A stretch of DNA of 5,468 bases from Actinomycetes bacterium. GTDB lineage: Bacteria > Actinomycetota > Actinomycetes > Actinomycetales > Dermatophilaceae. Shown piece by piece: positions 1-5,468 of the stretch. How positions within the stretch are numbered: position 1 is the first letter of the stretch; each line of letters opens with the position of its first letter. The translations under genes and the position numbers were made by a program. The notes below the pieces were generated by a model that did no database searches, was not told the origin of the DNA, and saw nothing but the letters and a program-made list of their open reading frames with translations. Location of the stretch: assembly GCA_023451855.1 (NCBI GenBank), contig JAEXXY010000524.1, forward strand, positions 1-5,468, read 5' to 3'.

Positions 1-1
1 G

Positions 2-1717
2 CCGAAGACCGCCGTCATGACGGGCTCGGGCGGTGCGGTCAGCTCGGTCGACCGCGACGCCACGCAGGTCGGCATCGACGTGCTTGCCCGGGGCGGCAAC
101 GCGGCCGACGCCGCCGTCGCCACGGCGGCCGCGCTCGGGGTCACCGAGCCGTACAGCGCCGGTATCGGCGGGGGTGGCTTCCTCGTGTACTACGACGCGC
201 GCTCGAAGAGGGTCAGCACCATCGACGGGCGCGAGACGGCACCGATGTCCTTCACCGACAAGGCGTTCATCGACCCGGCCACCGGCAAGCCCTACCCGTT
301 CGACACGGCCGTCAACTCGGGCCTGTCGGTCGGTGTCCCGGGCACCCCCGCCCTGTGGGCCAAGGCGCTGCGCGACTACGGCACCCTGTCGTTCAACGCG
401 GCTCTCAAACCCGCCGAGCGCCTCGCGGCGAAGGGCTTCGTCGTCGACCAGACCTTCCACGACCAGACCGCCCAGAACGCGGGCCGCTTCTCGCGGTTCC
501 CCGCCACGGCCCAGGTGTTCCTACCCGGAGGCCAGCCGCCTGCGGTCGGCTCGACGTTCACCAACCCCGACATGGCCAAGGCCTACCGGACGCTGCGCAC
601 CCAGGGTGTCGACGTCCTCTACCGGGGGCGCCTCGGTGAGGCGATCGTGCGCGAGTCCAACGCCCCGCACACCAAGCCCGGCGAGGAGGTCATGGGCGGG
701 AAGCTGACGCTGCGCGACCTCGCGGCCTACCGCGCCCTGACCAAGGCGCCGATCCACTCGCGCTACGAGGGGCTCGACGTCTACGGCATGCCGGTGCCGA
801 GCTCAGGTGGCATCGCCGTCGCGGAGATCCTCAACCTCATGAAGGCCTACGAGCGCCGCACTGGAGTGGCGACCGGCGACGTCGACGACGTCCAGTACCT
901 CCACCGCTTCTCGGAGGCGTCGGCCACGGCGTTCGCCGACCGCAACCGGTACGTCGGTGACGTCCGGGACGTGCCGGTGTCCGAGCTCGTCAACCCAGAC
1001 TTCGCCGCCGAGCGCGCCTGCCTCTTCGACCCGGCCCAGGCCTACTCCCCGCGGCCCATACCTCCGGGCGTGCCCGACGGCTCCTACGACACCTCGTGCG
1101 CCACGGCACCGGCGTCGGCGCAGCCCAGCGAGGGGCAGTCGACCACTCACCTGACGGCGGCGGATCGGTGGGGGAACGTGGCGTCCTACACCCTCACCAT
1201 CGAGCAGACGGGCGGCTCGGGGATCACCGTGCCCGGCTACGGCTTCCTGCTCAACAACGAGCTGACCGACTTCAACTTCGCCCCGACGCAGGGCGATGCG
1301 AGCGACCCGAACCTCCCGGGCCCGGGCAAGCGGCCGCGCTCGTCGATGAGCCCGACGATCGTCCTGAAGGACGGTGCGCCGTTCCTCGCGGTCGGCTCGC
1401 CCGGTGGTGCCACGATCATCACGTCGGTCTCCCAGACGATCCTCGGCTACCTCGACCGTGACCTCTCTCTTGTCGACGCGATCGCGGCGCCGCGCCTCTC
1501 CTCGCGCAACAGCCCGTCGGGGGAGGGTGCCGAGCCGGCGTTCCTGGCCGGCCCGGCAGCCGCCGGCCTGACCGCGCTCGGACACACCCTCGTCAACGCC
1601 GGTGAGATCGGTGCCGTGACGGCGATCCGCAGCCTCGGCCACGGGCGGTTCGAGGCGGCCGCCGAGCCGACCCGTCGTGGCGGCGGCTCGGCCATGGTGG
1701 TGCACCCGGCCCCCTGA
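2..1717 (+). CDS. ggt: Gamma-glutamyltransferase (gamma-glutamyl transpeptidase), 5' end outside window
   Basis: An Ntn-hydrolase that cleaves or transfers the gamma-glutamyl group of glutathione and related peptides; family members are normally exported. Residues are numbered from the visible ATG at 17. The precursor self-cleaves before a Thr nucleophile, here Thr376 (codon 1142-1144) in the motif STTHLTAADRWGN. Other family landmarks are GNAADAAVA near residue 28, EPYSAGIGGGGF at 44-55, Arg72 in DGRETAP (expected to bind the substrate alpha-carboxylate), NNELTDF at 413-419 (Glu415 and Asp418), SSMSPTI from 442, and the oxyanion loop GSPGG at 460-464. The frame is open to base 2 and reads PKTAV just before the ATG, which matches family sequence, so the real start and any signal peptide lie upstream of the window. 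Cys335 and Cys361 just before the cleavage site could form a disulfide. The Asn expected after YTL is Thr394. A related acylase of the same fold is possible but less likely. Confidence 0.93.
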   Translation, partial: PKTAVMTGSGGAVSSVDRDATQVGIDVLARGGNAADAAVATAAALGVTEPYSAGIGGGGFLVYYDARSKRVSTIDGRETAPMSFTDKAFIDPATGKPYPFDTAVNSGLSVGVPGTPALWAKALRDYGTLSFNAALKPAERLAAKGFVVDQTFHDQTAQNAGRFSRFPATAQVFLPGGQPPAVGSTFTNPDMAKAYRTLRTQGVDVLYRGRLGEAIVRESNAPHTKPGEEVMGGKLTLRDLAAYRALTKAPIHSRYEGLDVYGMPVPSSGGIAVAEILNLMKAYERRTGVATGDVDDVQYLHRFSEASATAFADRNRYVGDVRDVPVSELVNPDFAAERACLFDPAQAYSPRPIPPGVPDGSYDTSCATAPASAQPSEGQSTTHLTAADRWGNVASYTLTIEQTGGSGITVPGYGFLLNNELTDFNFAPTQGDASDPNLPGPGKRPRSSMSPTIVLKDGAPFLAVGSPGGATIITSVSQTILGYLDRDLSLVDAIAAPRLSSRNSPSGEGAEPAFLAGPAAAGLTALGHTLVNAGEIGAVTAIRSLGHGRFEAAAEPTRRGGGSAMVVHPAP

Positions 1718-1733
1718 CGGGCCCAGCCCCCAA

Positions 1734-1770
1734 CTCGCCACCTGCTCCCCCCACGGGAGCAGGTGGCGAG
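1734..1770 (+). terminator. Terminator hairpin after ggt
   Basis: A perfect 16-bp inverted repeat: CTCGCCACCTGCTCCC at 1734-1749 and its exact complement at 1755-1770, with a 5-base loop. It begins 16 bases after the ggt stop codon. No T-tract follows, as is common for hairpin terminators in high-GC actinobacteria. Position and perfect pairing support transcription termination of ggt; function is inferred. Confidence 0.8.
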
Positions 1771-1849
1771 CGCCGTCTCCCGGCTCGGACGCCGGTGCCG
1801 ACGCCGCGTGGGCGTCCCGGTAAGCGCGGACGGCGCGCCGCTGGGGTGC

Positions 1850-1879
1850 TTGACATTCCGGACATAGGGGTCGTAACGC
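1850..1879 (+). promoter_or_regulatory. Candidate promoter for the secreted duplicated-domain protein
   Basis: A perfect TTGACA -35 box lies at 1850-1855. The best -10 candidate is TAACGC at 1874-1879 with an 18-base spacer, which is a poor match to TANNNT. The site lies between the ggt terminator and the next gene, where a promoter is required because the hairpin should isolate that gene. The -35 box is clear and the -10 assignment is weak; another sigma factor could be involved. Confidence 0.4.
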
Positions 1880-1944
1880 CGCTGGCTACTGGCTCGTTAA
1901 CCAGATGCATCGGTCACAGGGGATCGATGGCATGGCATCGAGTC

Positions 1945-1949
1945 AGGAG
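1945..1949 (+). promoter_or_regulatory. Ribosome binding site fixing the start at 1956
   Basis: AGGAG ends 6 bases before the ATG at 1956. The earlier in-frame ATG codons at 1905 and 1932 have no comparable site, and starting there would put polar residues ahead of the signal peptide. This site therefore decides the start. Confidence 0.8.
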
Positions 1950-1955
1950 ACATCC

Positions 1956-3221
1956 ATGAGTTCCATGCACCGGGCGGCCTCGGCCGCTTTCGTCGGGGCG
2001 GCCTTGGCCGTGTCGTCCGTCCAGCTCGCGGCCCCGGCCGGGGCCGCGACCCTCCCGAACGTCGGCGTCCAGTCGTACGCCTACGGCACGTACGCCCTCG
2101 CGGGGAGCACCGCGAAGTCCGGCCCCGTGGCCTATGCGGGCATCGGCTGCACCACGTCCTTCGGGCGCACGGTCAAGGGCAGCGCGGCGGCGGTGAACGC
2201 CGCACCGCTCGGCACGGTGGGCGCGACCACCACCTCGACGTCGTCCTCGGTCGAGAACGGGCTCAAGGTCAGTCGCACCGCGGCGAGCACCGGGGCCGTC
2301 AACCTGCTCGGCGGGCTCGTGCGCTCCAGCGCCGTCACCTCGGCGAGCACCGCCGTCGTCAACAGCGCCAGCGCCTTCACCGGCAGCAATCGCTCCGAGC
2401 TGACCGGCCTCGTCGTCGCGGGGCGTGCCCAGAGCGCGACGCCGGCGCCCAACACCGCGCTGTCCCTGCGCGGCTCCGACGGCGTGGCGTACGCCACCGT
2501 CTACCTCAACCGCCAGACGAAGTCGTGGGTCGGTTCGGAGTGGCGGGTCCAGACCGTCGCGCTCCAGGTCGTCGTCAGCGGCAAGAACCCGCTCAACCTC
2601 CCGATCGGGTCGAACGTCCTCGTCGGCGTCTCCAGCTCCTCGCTGACGAGGCCGATCCTCGGCCTCGTGGGCGGCAGGGGCTTCGCCACGAGCGCCACCG
2701 CTGCCGACGGCCGCGTGGTCTCCAGCCCGACCGCCCTGGCCTATCCGCTGTGCGCCGGCGGCGGTTCGACCGCCAACGCCGCGTCGGCCACCGTCCCGGG
2801 CGTCGTGACGACCGGCACGACCACGACCACCGCTGACGCCACGGTGACCGCGAGCAGCCGTACCGTGCGCGTCGTCGACCGCATCTCGGGTCCCAACCTC
2901 CTCGCCGGCCTCGTCAACGCCGCCACGATCGTGGCCGACACCTCGGCCACGCAGTCGAGCCCGGGTGGGCCCGTGGTCCTGGCCGACCGCAGCTCCTTCG
3001 TCGGGCTGGGCATCAAGGGCCTGCCGGGCATCACCTCGGCGGTACCGCCCAACACCGTCGTCACCGTCCCGGGGCTCGGCACGGTGACGCTCCACAAGGT
3101 CACCCGCACCGCGAAGTCCATCGAGGTCGTCATGGTTGAGGTCGTCACCGACCGCGTTCTGGGGTCGCTGCCGACCGGCTCGATCGTCCGAGTCGGCTAC
3201 AGCTACAGCGCCGTCGTCTGA
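1956..3221 (+). CDS. Secreted protein with two tandem domains (choice-of-anchor P-like)
   Basis: A 421-residue exported protein of unknown function. Residues 1-30 form a signal peptide: a short basic start (MSSMHR), a hydrophobic Ala/Val-rich core, and a probable cleavage site at AGA|AT. The mature part is rich in Ala, Val, Thr, Ser and Gly and looks like beta-sandwich surface protein. It is built of two diverged copies spaced about 200 residues apart. AY(x)nC at Cys65 recurs at Cys266, NLLGGLV at 116-122 recurs as NLLAGLV at 314-320, and LPIGSNVLVGVSSSS near 215 recurs as LPTGSIVRVGYSYS near 405. Those two cysteines are the only ones in the protein. There is no LPXTG motif, C-terminal hydrophobic anchor or catalytic motif. 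The general look recalls actinobacterial proteins annotated 'choice-of-anchor P family'; that name is from memory of the family and is uncertain. It probably forms its own transcription unit. Confidence 0.87.
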   Translation: MSSMHRAASAAFVGAALAVSSVQLAAPAGAATLPNVGVQSYAYGTYALAGSTAKSGPVAYAGIGCTTSFGRTVKGSAAAVNAAPLGTVGATTTSTSSSVENGLKVSRTAASTGAVNLLGGLVRSSAVTSASTAVVNSASAFTGSNRSELTGLVVAGRAQSATPAPNTALSLRGSDGVAYATVYLNRQTKSWVGSEWRVQTVALQVVVSGKNPLNLPIGSNVLVGVSSSSLTRPILGLVGGRGFATSATAADGRVVSSPTALAYPLCAGGGSTANAASATVPGVVTTGTTTTTADATVTASSRTVRVVDRISGPNLLAGLVNAATIVADTSATQSSPGGPVVLADRSSFVGLGIKGLPGITSAVPPNTVVTVPGLGTVTLHKVTRTAKSIEVVMVEVVTDRVLGSLPTGSIVRVGYSYSAVV

Positions 3222-3222
3222 C

Positions 3223-3256
3223 GAGGCGCTGGAGGCGCACCGAGGCGAACGAGGCG
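3223..3256. repeat. Four GAGGCG repeats
   Basis: GAGGCG occurs at 3223-3228, 3232-3237, 3242-3247 and 3251-3256, at steps of 9, 10 and 9 bases, directly after the stop codon at 3221. The last copy is part of the left arm of the convergent terminator hairpin, and every copy is complementary to CGCCTC at 3279-3284. It may be a by-product of high GC or a relic of slippage. Confidence 0.5.
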
Positions 3257-3284
3257 CCGGGCCGAACAGTCGGCCTGGCGCCTC
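3251..3284. terminator. Bidirectional terminator hairpin between convergent genes
   Basis: A 14-bp stem pairs 3251-3264 with 3271-3284. It has one G.U pair (top-strand RNA) and a 6-base loop, AACAGT. It lies between the ends of two converging genes and could stop transcription from both sides. Its right arm includes two bases of the minus-strand gene's stop codon (3283-3285). Neither side has a T-tract. Confidence 0.75.
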
Positions 3285-4194
3285 AGGCGCGCTTCGGGCT
3301 CGGCCAGTTCCAAGCCGTGCAGCCCTTGAGGCCGTACGTCTGCTGCATCATGACCGGCGCGACCTTGCCCGCGCCGCCGCAGTACGCGTGCGCGTGCCCG
3401 ATGCCGTGCCCGACCTCGTGGTTGACGAGGTAGGTGCGGTAACCCGCGACGTCCTTGCCGTAGGCCTCGGCACCGAGCACCCAACGCCGCAGGTTGAGGG
3501 CGACGCGGCCCGCGTTGTGGCAGCTGACCTGTCCGCGGGTCTCGAGCGGGGCGCACAGGCGGTCGATCGTGTCGGGGCTGGCCAAGGTGATGCGAAGGTC
3601 GGGGCGGGCGCCCTTGTCGACCTGCGCCGGCGACAGTCCGACGAAGCGCACGTGGTCGACCCCCTGCCAGCCACGCGCGTCGGTGAGCGTGGACACGACG
3701 GTCCGCGCGTACTCGTCGCGGTCGACGCCGAGGCCGCCCTCGATCTCGAGGGTGAAGCGCACGACGCGTCCGCTCGTGGCGTGCTCGCGCACGGCGTCCG
3801 TCGGGATCGGCAGCAGCGTGAAGCGTCCGTCGCCCTTCTCGACGACCGTCGTCGGGGTGGGCGACGCCGTGGTGGACGACGGCGTGGTGGACGACGACGT
3901 GCGCCGTCCGTCGGCGACCCCTTCAGGCCCCGGCAGCAACGGTGAGTCGGGCACCGTCTCGACGGCGTCGAGGTGCACGAGGGGCCCGGTACCGGCCGCG
4001 AGCGCCACACCGGACACGACCGACAGGGCGCTGGGTCTCTGTGGCTCGCGGGCACCCGCCCACGTCACCGACCAGACGTCGGCGGCGATGCAGACCACCA
4101 CCGCCGCGCCGGCCCAGAGACGTCGACGCCGGATGGCCCGCGCCCCGGGGTGCTCGGCCCGGCGTCCTCGCCCGCCTGTCACCATGGGGGTCAC
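3283..4194 (-). CDS. Membrane-anchored DUF3152-type protein, predicted metzincin-like zinc metalloprotease
   Basis: A 303-residue protein starting at a GTG. A basic stretch, RRRR at 22-25, precedes one membrane segment at about 26-46 (LWAGAAVVVCIAADVWSVTWA), giving a cytoplasmic N-terminus and an outside catalytic domain. A Ser/Thr/Pro linker spans about 99-117. The C-terminal domain (about 123-303) resembles DUF3152. It contains HEVGHGIGHAH at 259-269, an exact HExxHxxGxxH metzincin site: His259, His263 and His269 as zinc ligands and Glu260 as catalytic base. APVMMQQ at 279-285 is a plausible Met-turn. Cys214, Cys225, Cys272 and Cys292 could form two disulfides. The substrate is unknown. The start was chosen because GAGGA lies 6 bases upstream; an ATG at 4185 would be 15 bases from it, and a start at 4362 would run through the rplJ leader and promoter. 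It is transcribed convergently with the secreted-protein gene and divergently from rplJ. Confidence 0.88.
   Translation of the reverse strand: MTPMVTGGRGRRAEHPGARAIRRRRLWAGAAVVVCIAADVWSVTWAGAREPQRPSALSVVSGVALAAGTGPLVHLDAVETVPDSPLLPGPEGVADGRRTSSSTTPSSTTASPTPTTVVEKGDGRFTLLPIPTDAVREHATSGRVVRFTLEIEGGLGVDRDEYARTVVSTLTDARGWQGVDHVRFVGLSPAQVDKGARPDLRITLASPDTIDRLCAPLETRGQVSCHNAGRVALNLRRWVLGAEAYGKDVAGYRTYLVNHEVGHGIGHAHAYCGGAGKVAPVMMQQTYGLKGCTAWNWPSPKRA
3868..3897. repeat. 15-bp tandem duplication in the Ser/Thr linker
   Basis: CGTGGTGGACGACGG at 3868-3882 is followed directly by a copy at 3883-3897 that differs in the last base. On the minus strand it encodes repeated S-S-T-T units in the linker of the metalloprotease-like protein (within residues 99-110). 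It is in frame, so copy-number changes would alter linker length without breaking the protein. Confidence 0.7.
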
Positions 4195-4200
4195 GGTAGG

Positions 4201-4205
4201 TCCTC
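4201..4205 (-). promoter_or_regulatory. Ribosome binding site deciding a GTG start
   Basis: On the minus strand GAGGA (4205 down to 4201) is followed by 6 bases and then GTG at 4194-4192. This spacing favours GTG over the ATG nine bases further on. No convincing minus-strand promoter could be picked out upstream of it. Confidence 0.65.
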
Positions 4206-4260
4206 GCGCGCACGAATGCGAGGATGCCGGGGCGGACCCGCCGCGTCGGGCCACCTCGAT

Positions 4261-4289
4261 TTGGTCGTGCGAGCCCCAGCCCGTAGTCT
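4261..4289 (+). promoter_or_regulatory. Promoter of the rplJ-rplL operon
   Basis: TTGGTC at 4261-4266 is the candidate -35 box (TTG core) and TAGTCT at 4284-4289 the -10 box (fits TANNNT), with an optimal 17-base spacer. Transcription would start near 4296, giving a leader of about 200 bases before rplJ. This is the expected housekeeping-sigma layout for a ribosomal protein operon. Confidence 0.6.
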
Positions 4290-4296
4290 TGTCCGC

Positions 4297-4445
4297 GACC
4301 AATGACCGCCGGTTGGAGACGTGGCCACCACGACTCCCGAAGGTTCCGCACGTTGCGGGCAACCAGCGCAGGCTGATCGAGTGAGAACGGCACCATCGCG
4401 TGCCCGTCCGAGCCCCGAGCGCCCTGCGCCGGGGCTCTTTTCGTG
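4297..4445 (+). ncRNA. rplJ leader RNA, probable L10 autoregulatory leader
   Basis: The untranslated RNA between the rplJ promoter and gene is long and can fold extensively. A 9-position stem (one C.A mismatch) pairs 4307-4315 with 4360-4368. It encloses hairpins at 4320-4332 (CGTGG/CCACG) and 4346-4358 (CCGC/GCGG). A further hairpin, GGCAC/GTGCC, spans 4389-4404, and the terminator hairpin follows. In many bacteria the leader upstream of rplJ binds the L10-L12 complex and represses the operon. This one sits in the right place and resembles such leaders in overall form. The folding is by eye; I did not match a covariance model. Confidence 0.6.
4410..4441 (+). terminator. Intrinsic terminator/attenuator upstream of rplJ
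   Basis: GAGCCCCG at 4410-4417 pairs with CGGGGCTC at 4430-4437, with an inner GCGC/GCGC helix (4419-4422 with 4426-4429). TTTT follows at 4438-4441. It is the only hairpin in the window with a T-tract. It lies 56 bases before the rplJ ATG and inside the leader, so it should act as a regulated attenuator rather than a full stop, since the essential genes downstream must be expressed. Segment 4366-4372 can pair with 4423-4429 and so compete with its apex. Confidence 0.75.
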
Positions 4446-4496
4446 CAGGCCCTACGGACTCCGACCGGCGTCACCACGCAAGGGAAGGAGGCCCAG

Positions 4497-5081
4497 ATGG
4501 CAAACGCCGAGAAGACGGCAGCCATCGCCGAGATCACGGACCGGTTCCGTGAGTCCGGCGCGGCCGTTCTCACCGAGTACCGCGGTCTGACCGTGAAGCA
4601 GCTCTCGCAGCTGCGCAACTCGATCCGAGAGCACGCCACCTACGCCGTGGTCAAGAACACGCTGACGGAGATCGCCGCCAAGGAGGCCGGGATCACGGCC
4701 TTCGACGGCCACCTCCAGGGTCCGACCGCGATCGCCTTCGTCACCGGTGACCCGGTCGAGGCCGCCAAGGGCCTGCGTGACTTCGCCAAGGCAAACCCGC
4801 TCCTCGTGATCAAGGCTGGCGTCCTCGACGGCAAGCCGCTGAGCGCCGAGGACATCACGAAGCTCGCGGACCTCGAGTCCCGCGAGGTTCTCCTCGCCAA
4901 GCTGGCGGGCGCCATGAAGGGCTCGCTCAACAAGGCCGCCTACCTGTTCGTCGCTCCTCTGTCGCAGACGGCCCGCGTGGTCGACGCCCTGCGCCAGAAG
5001 GTCGAGGCTCAGGGCCCCGCCGCGCCGGCTGCCGCCGACGAGGCCACGACCGACGTCGCCGAGGGTGGCGACGAGAGCTGA
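4497..5081 (+). CDS. rplJ: 50S ribosomal protein L10
   Basis: L10 (uL10) anchors the L7/L12 stalk to the large ribosomal subunit, where the stalk recruits translational GTPases. The 194-residue product starts MANAEKTAAIAEI. It shows the family landmarks EYRGLTV at 27-33, KNTL at 53-56, and GPTAIAF at 76-82, followed by the C-terminal helix that binds L12 dimers (about 147-170). A low-complexity Ala-rich acidic tail (about 173-194) ends it; such tails are common in actinobacterial L10. The start is set by AAGGAGG at 4485-4491, five bases before the ATG. An in-frame extension back to 4443 is rejected because it runs through the leader. It is the first gene of the operon, 63 bases before rplL, and is probably under attenuator control by its own product. 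Confidence 0.97.
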   Translation: MANAEKTAAIAEITDRFRESGAAVLTEYRGLTVKQLSQLRNSIREHATYAVVKNTLTEIAAKEAGITAFDGHLQGPTAIAFVTGDPVEAAKGLRDFAKANPLLVIKAGVLDGKPLSAEDITKLADLESREVLLAKLAGAMKGSLNKAAYLFVAPLSQTARVVDALRQKVEAQGPAAPAAADEATTDVAEGGDES

Positions 5082-5144
5082 CGCGCCACGCGTCGCTCAT
5101 CCACCAAATCGCCACTCACGGCAAGAAACAGGAAGGAAGCCATC

Positions 5145-5468
5145 ATGGCTAAGCTCAGCACCGACGAGCTCCTTGACGCCTTCAAGGAGATGACCCTCAT
5201 CGAGCTCTCGGAGTTCGTGAAGCAGTTCGAGGAGACCTTCGAGGTCACCGCTGCCGCCCCCTTCGCCGTTGCGGCCGCGGGCGCTGCCGGTGGCGGCGCC
5301 GCCGCCGCCGAGGAGGAGGAGAAGGACTCGTTCGACGTCGTCCTGACCGCCGCCGGCGACAAGAAGATCCAGGTCATCAAGGAGGTCCGCGCGCTGACCT
5401 CCCTCGGCCTCAAGGAGGCCAAGGACCTCGTCGACGGCGCCCCCAAGCCCGTCCTCGAGAAGGTCGAC
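5145..5468 (+). CDS. rplL: 50S ribosomal protein L7/L12, 3' end outside window
   Basis: L12 (bL12) dimers bind L10 and form the mobile stalk that recruits elongation and release factors. The visible 108 codons have no stop before the window edge; actinobacterial L12 is usually about 130 residues, so roughly 20 are missing. The N-terminal dimerisation and L10-binding helices (MAKLSTDELLDAFKEMT to about residue 34) are followed by an Ala/Gly-rich flexible hinge (about 36-55) and an EEEEK acidic run. The globular C-terminal domain starts at SFDVVL (62) and includes the factor-binding helix KIQVIKEVRALTSLGLKEAK (74-93) and the VDGAPKPV loop. A GGAAGG site lies 8 bases before the ATG. It is co-transcribed with rplJ. 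Confidence 0.97.
   Translation, partial: MAKLSTDELLDAFKEMTLIELSEFVKQFEETFEVTAAAPFAVAAAGAAGGGAAAAEEEEKDSFDVVLTAAGDKKIQVIKEVRALTSLGLKEAKDLVDGAPKPVLEKVD

Noticed and set aside
803..1741. 312-codon open frame on the minus strand opposite ggt
   Set aside because: Arg/Gly-rich composition typical of an antisense shadow in GC-rich DNA, no recognisable domain, and complete overlap with a well-supported enzyme gene.
1788..1816. Second hairpin (GACGCC/GGCGTC, 1800-1805 with 1811-1816) after ggt
   Set aside because: Only 6 bp, with an alternative GACGCC copy nearby; expected by chance in DNA of this composition and not needed beside the perfect 16-bp hairpin.
1905..1955. Upstream ATG start (17 extra residues) for the secreted protein
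   Set aside because: No ribosome binding site, and the extra polar residues would precede the signal peptide; ATG at 1956 has AGGAG 6 bases upstream.
1914..3095. 393-codon minus-strand open frame opposite the secreted-protein gene
   Set aside because: Low-complexity Arg/Gly/Asp-rich translation with no motif; the plus-strand gene has a signal peptide, ribosome site and internal domain repeat.
3136..3945. Plus-strand open frame across the convergent intergenic region
   Set aside because: It crosses the 3' end of the secreted-protein gene, the hairpin and the protease gene in antisense, and shows no family features.
4195..4362. Longer start at 4362 for the metalloprotease-like protein
   Set aside because: The extra 56 residues are encoded by DNA already used as the rplJ promoter and leader; the GTG at 4194 has a good ribosome site.
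3494..4384. 296-codon plus-strand open frame opposite the metalloprotease-like gene
   Set aside because: Antisense shadow; the minus strand holds the clear zinc motif, membrane segment and start site.
4443..4496. In-frame upstream ATG at 4443 for rplJ
   Set aside because: It lies directly after the attenuator T-tract and lacks a ribosome site; L10 proteins normally begin at the MANAEK-type start.
3923..4639. Minus-strand open frame across the rplJ promoter, leader and 5' end
   Set aside because: It would overlap the L10 leader and rplJ in antisense and has Arg-rich low-complexity sequence.
1..5468. CRISPR array, tRNA/rRNA, insertion sequence, toxin-antitoxin or defence system
   Set aside because: I saw no spaced direct repeats of CRISPR type, no cloverleaf, no terminal inverted repeats with a transposase, and no defence-type domains; all substantial coding space is accounted for.

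Overview
The window is very GC-rich, compact and conventional. It looks like chromosomal DNA from a high-GC actinobacterium. Supporting signs are strong G/C third-position bias in all genes, a GTG start behind a clear Shine-Dalgarno, terminator hairpins without U-tracts, a DUF3152-type protein (a family I know mainly from actinobacteria), and an rplJ-rplL pair with actinobacterial sequence. An Intrasporangiaceae-like Micrococcales host would fit, but I cannot prove it from this sequence.

Layout, left to right. (1) A gamma-glutamyltransferase (+) enters from beyond the left edge: the reading frame is open to base 2 and family-like sequence precedes the first visible ATG. It ends at 1717, followed by a perfect 16-bp hairpin. 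(2) A 421-residue secreted protein (+, 1956-3221) has a signal peptide and two diverged tandem copies of a roughly 200-residue domain. It resembles actinobacterial 'choice-of-anchor P'-type surface proteins. (3) A convergent membrane-anchored protein (-, 3283-4194) has a DUF3152-type C-terminal domain with a textbook metzincin zinc site, HExxHxxGxxH. A hairpin that could terminate both converging transcripts lies between (2) and (3). (4) A 302-bp gene-free stretch (4195-4496) holds the promoter and long structured leader of the L10/L12 ribosomal protein operon, including an intrinsic terminator upstream of rplJ. (5) rplJ (4497-5081) and rplL (5145 to the right edge, incomplete) follow.

How the genes fit together. 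rplJ and rplL are co-transcribed and encode the ribosomal stalk base and stalk. The leader is where the L10-L12 complex would be expected to control its own synthesis. In many actinobacteria a few unrelated genes lie between rplA and rplJ, and the three left-hand genes probably occupy such an interval. All three probably encode envelope or extracytoplasmic proteins, but each has its own transcription unit and nothing shows that they form a pathway.

I found no mobile element, CRISPR array, tRNA or rRNA, and no convincing new multi-gene system. The observations most worth following are the metzincin active site in the DUF3152-type protein, the domain duplication in the secreted protein, and a competing-helix arrangement in the rplJ leader.
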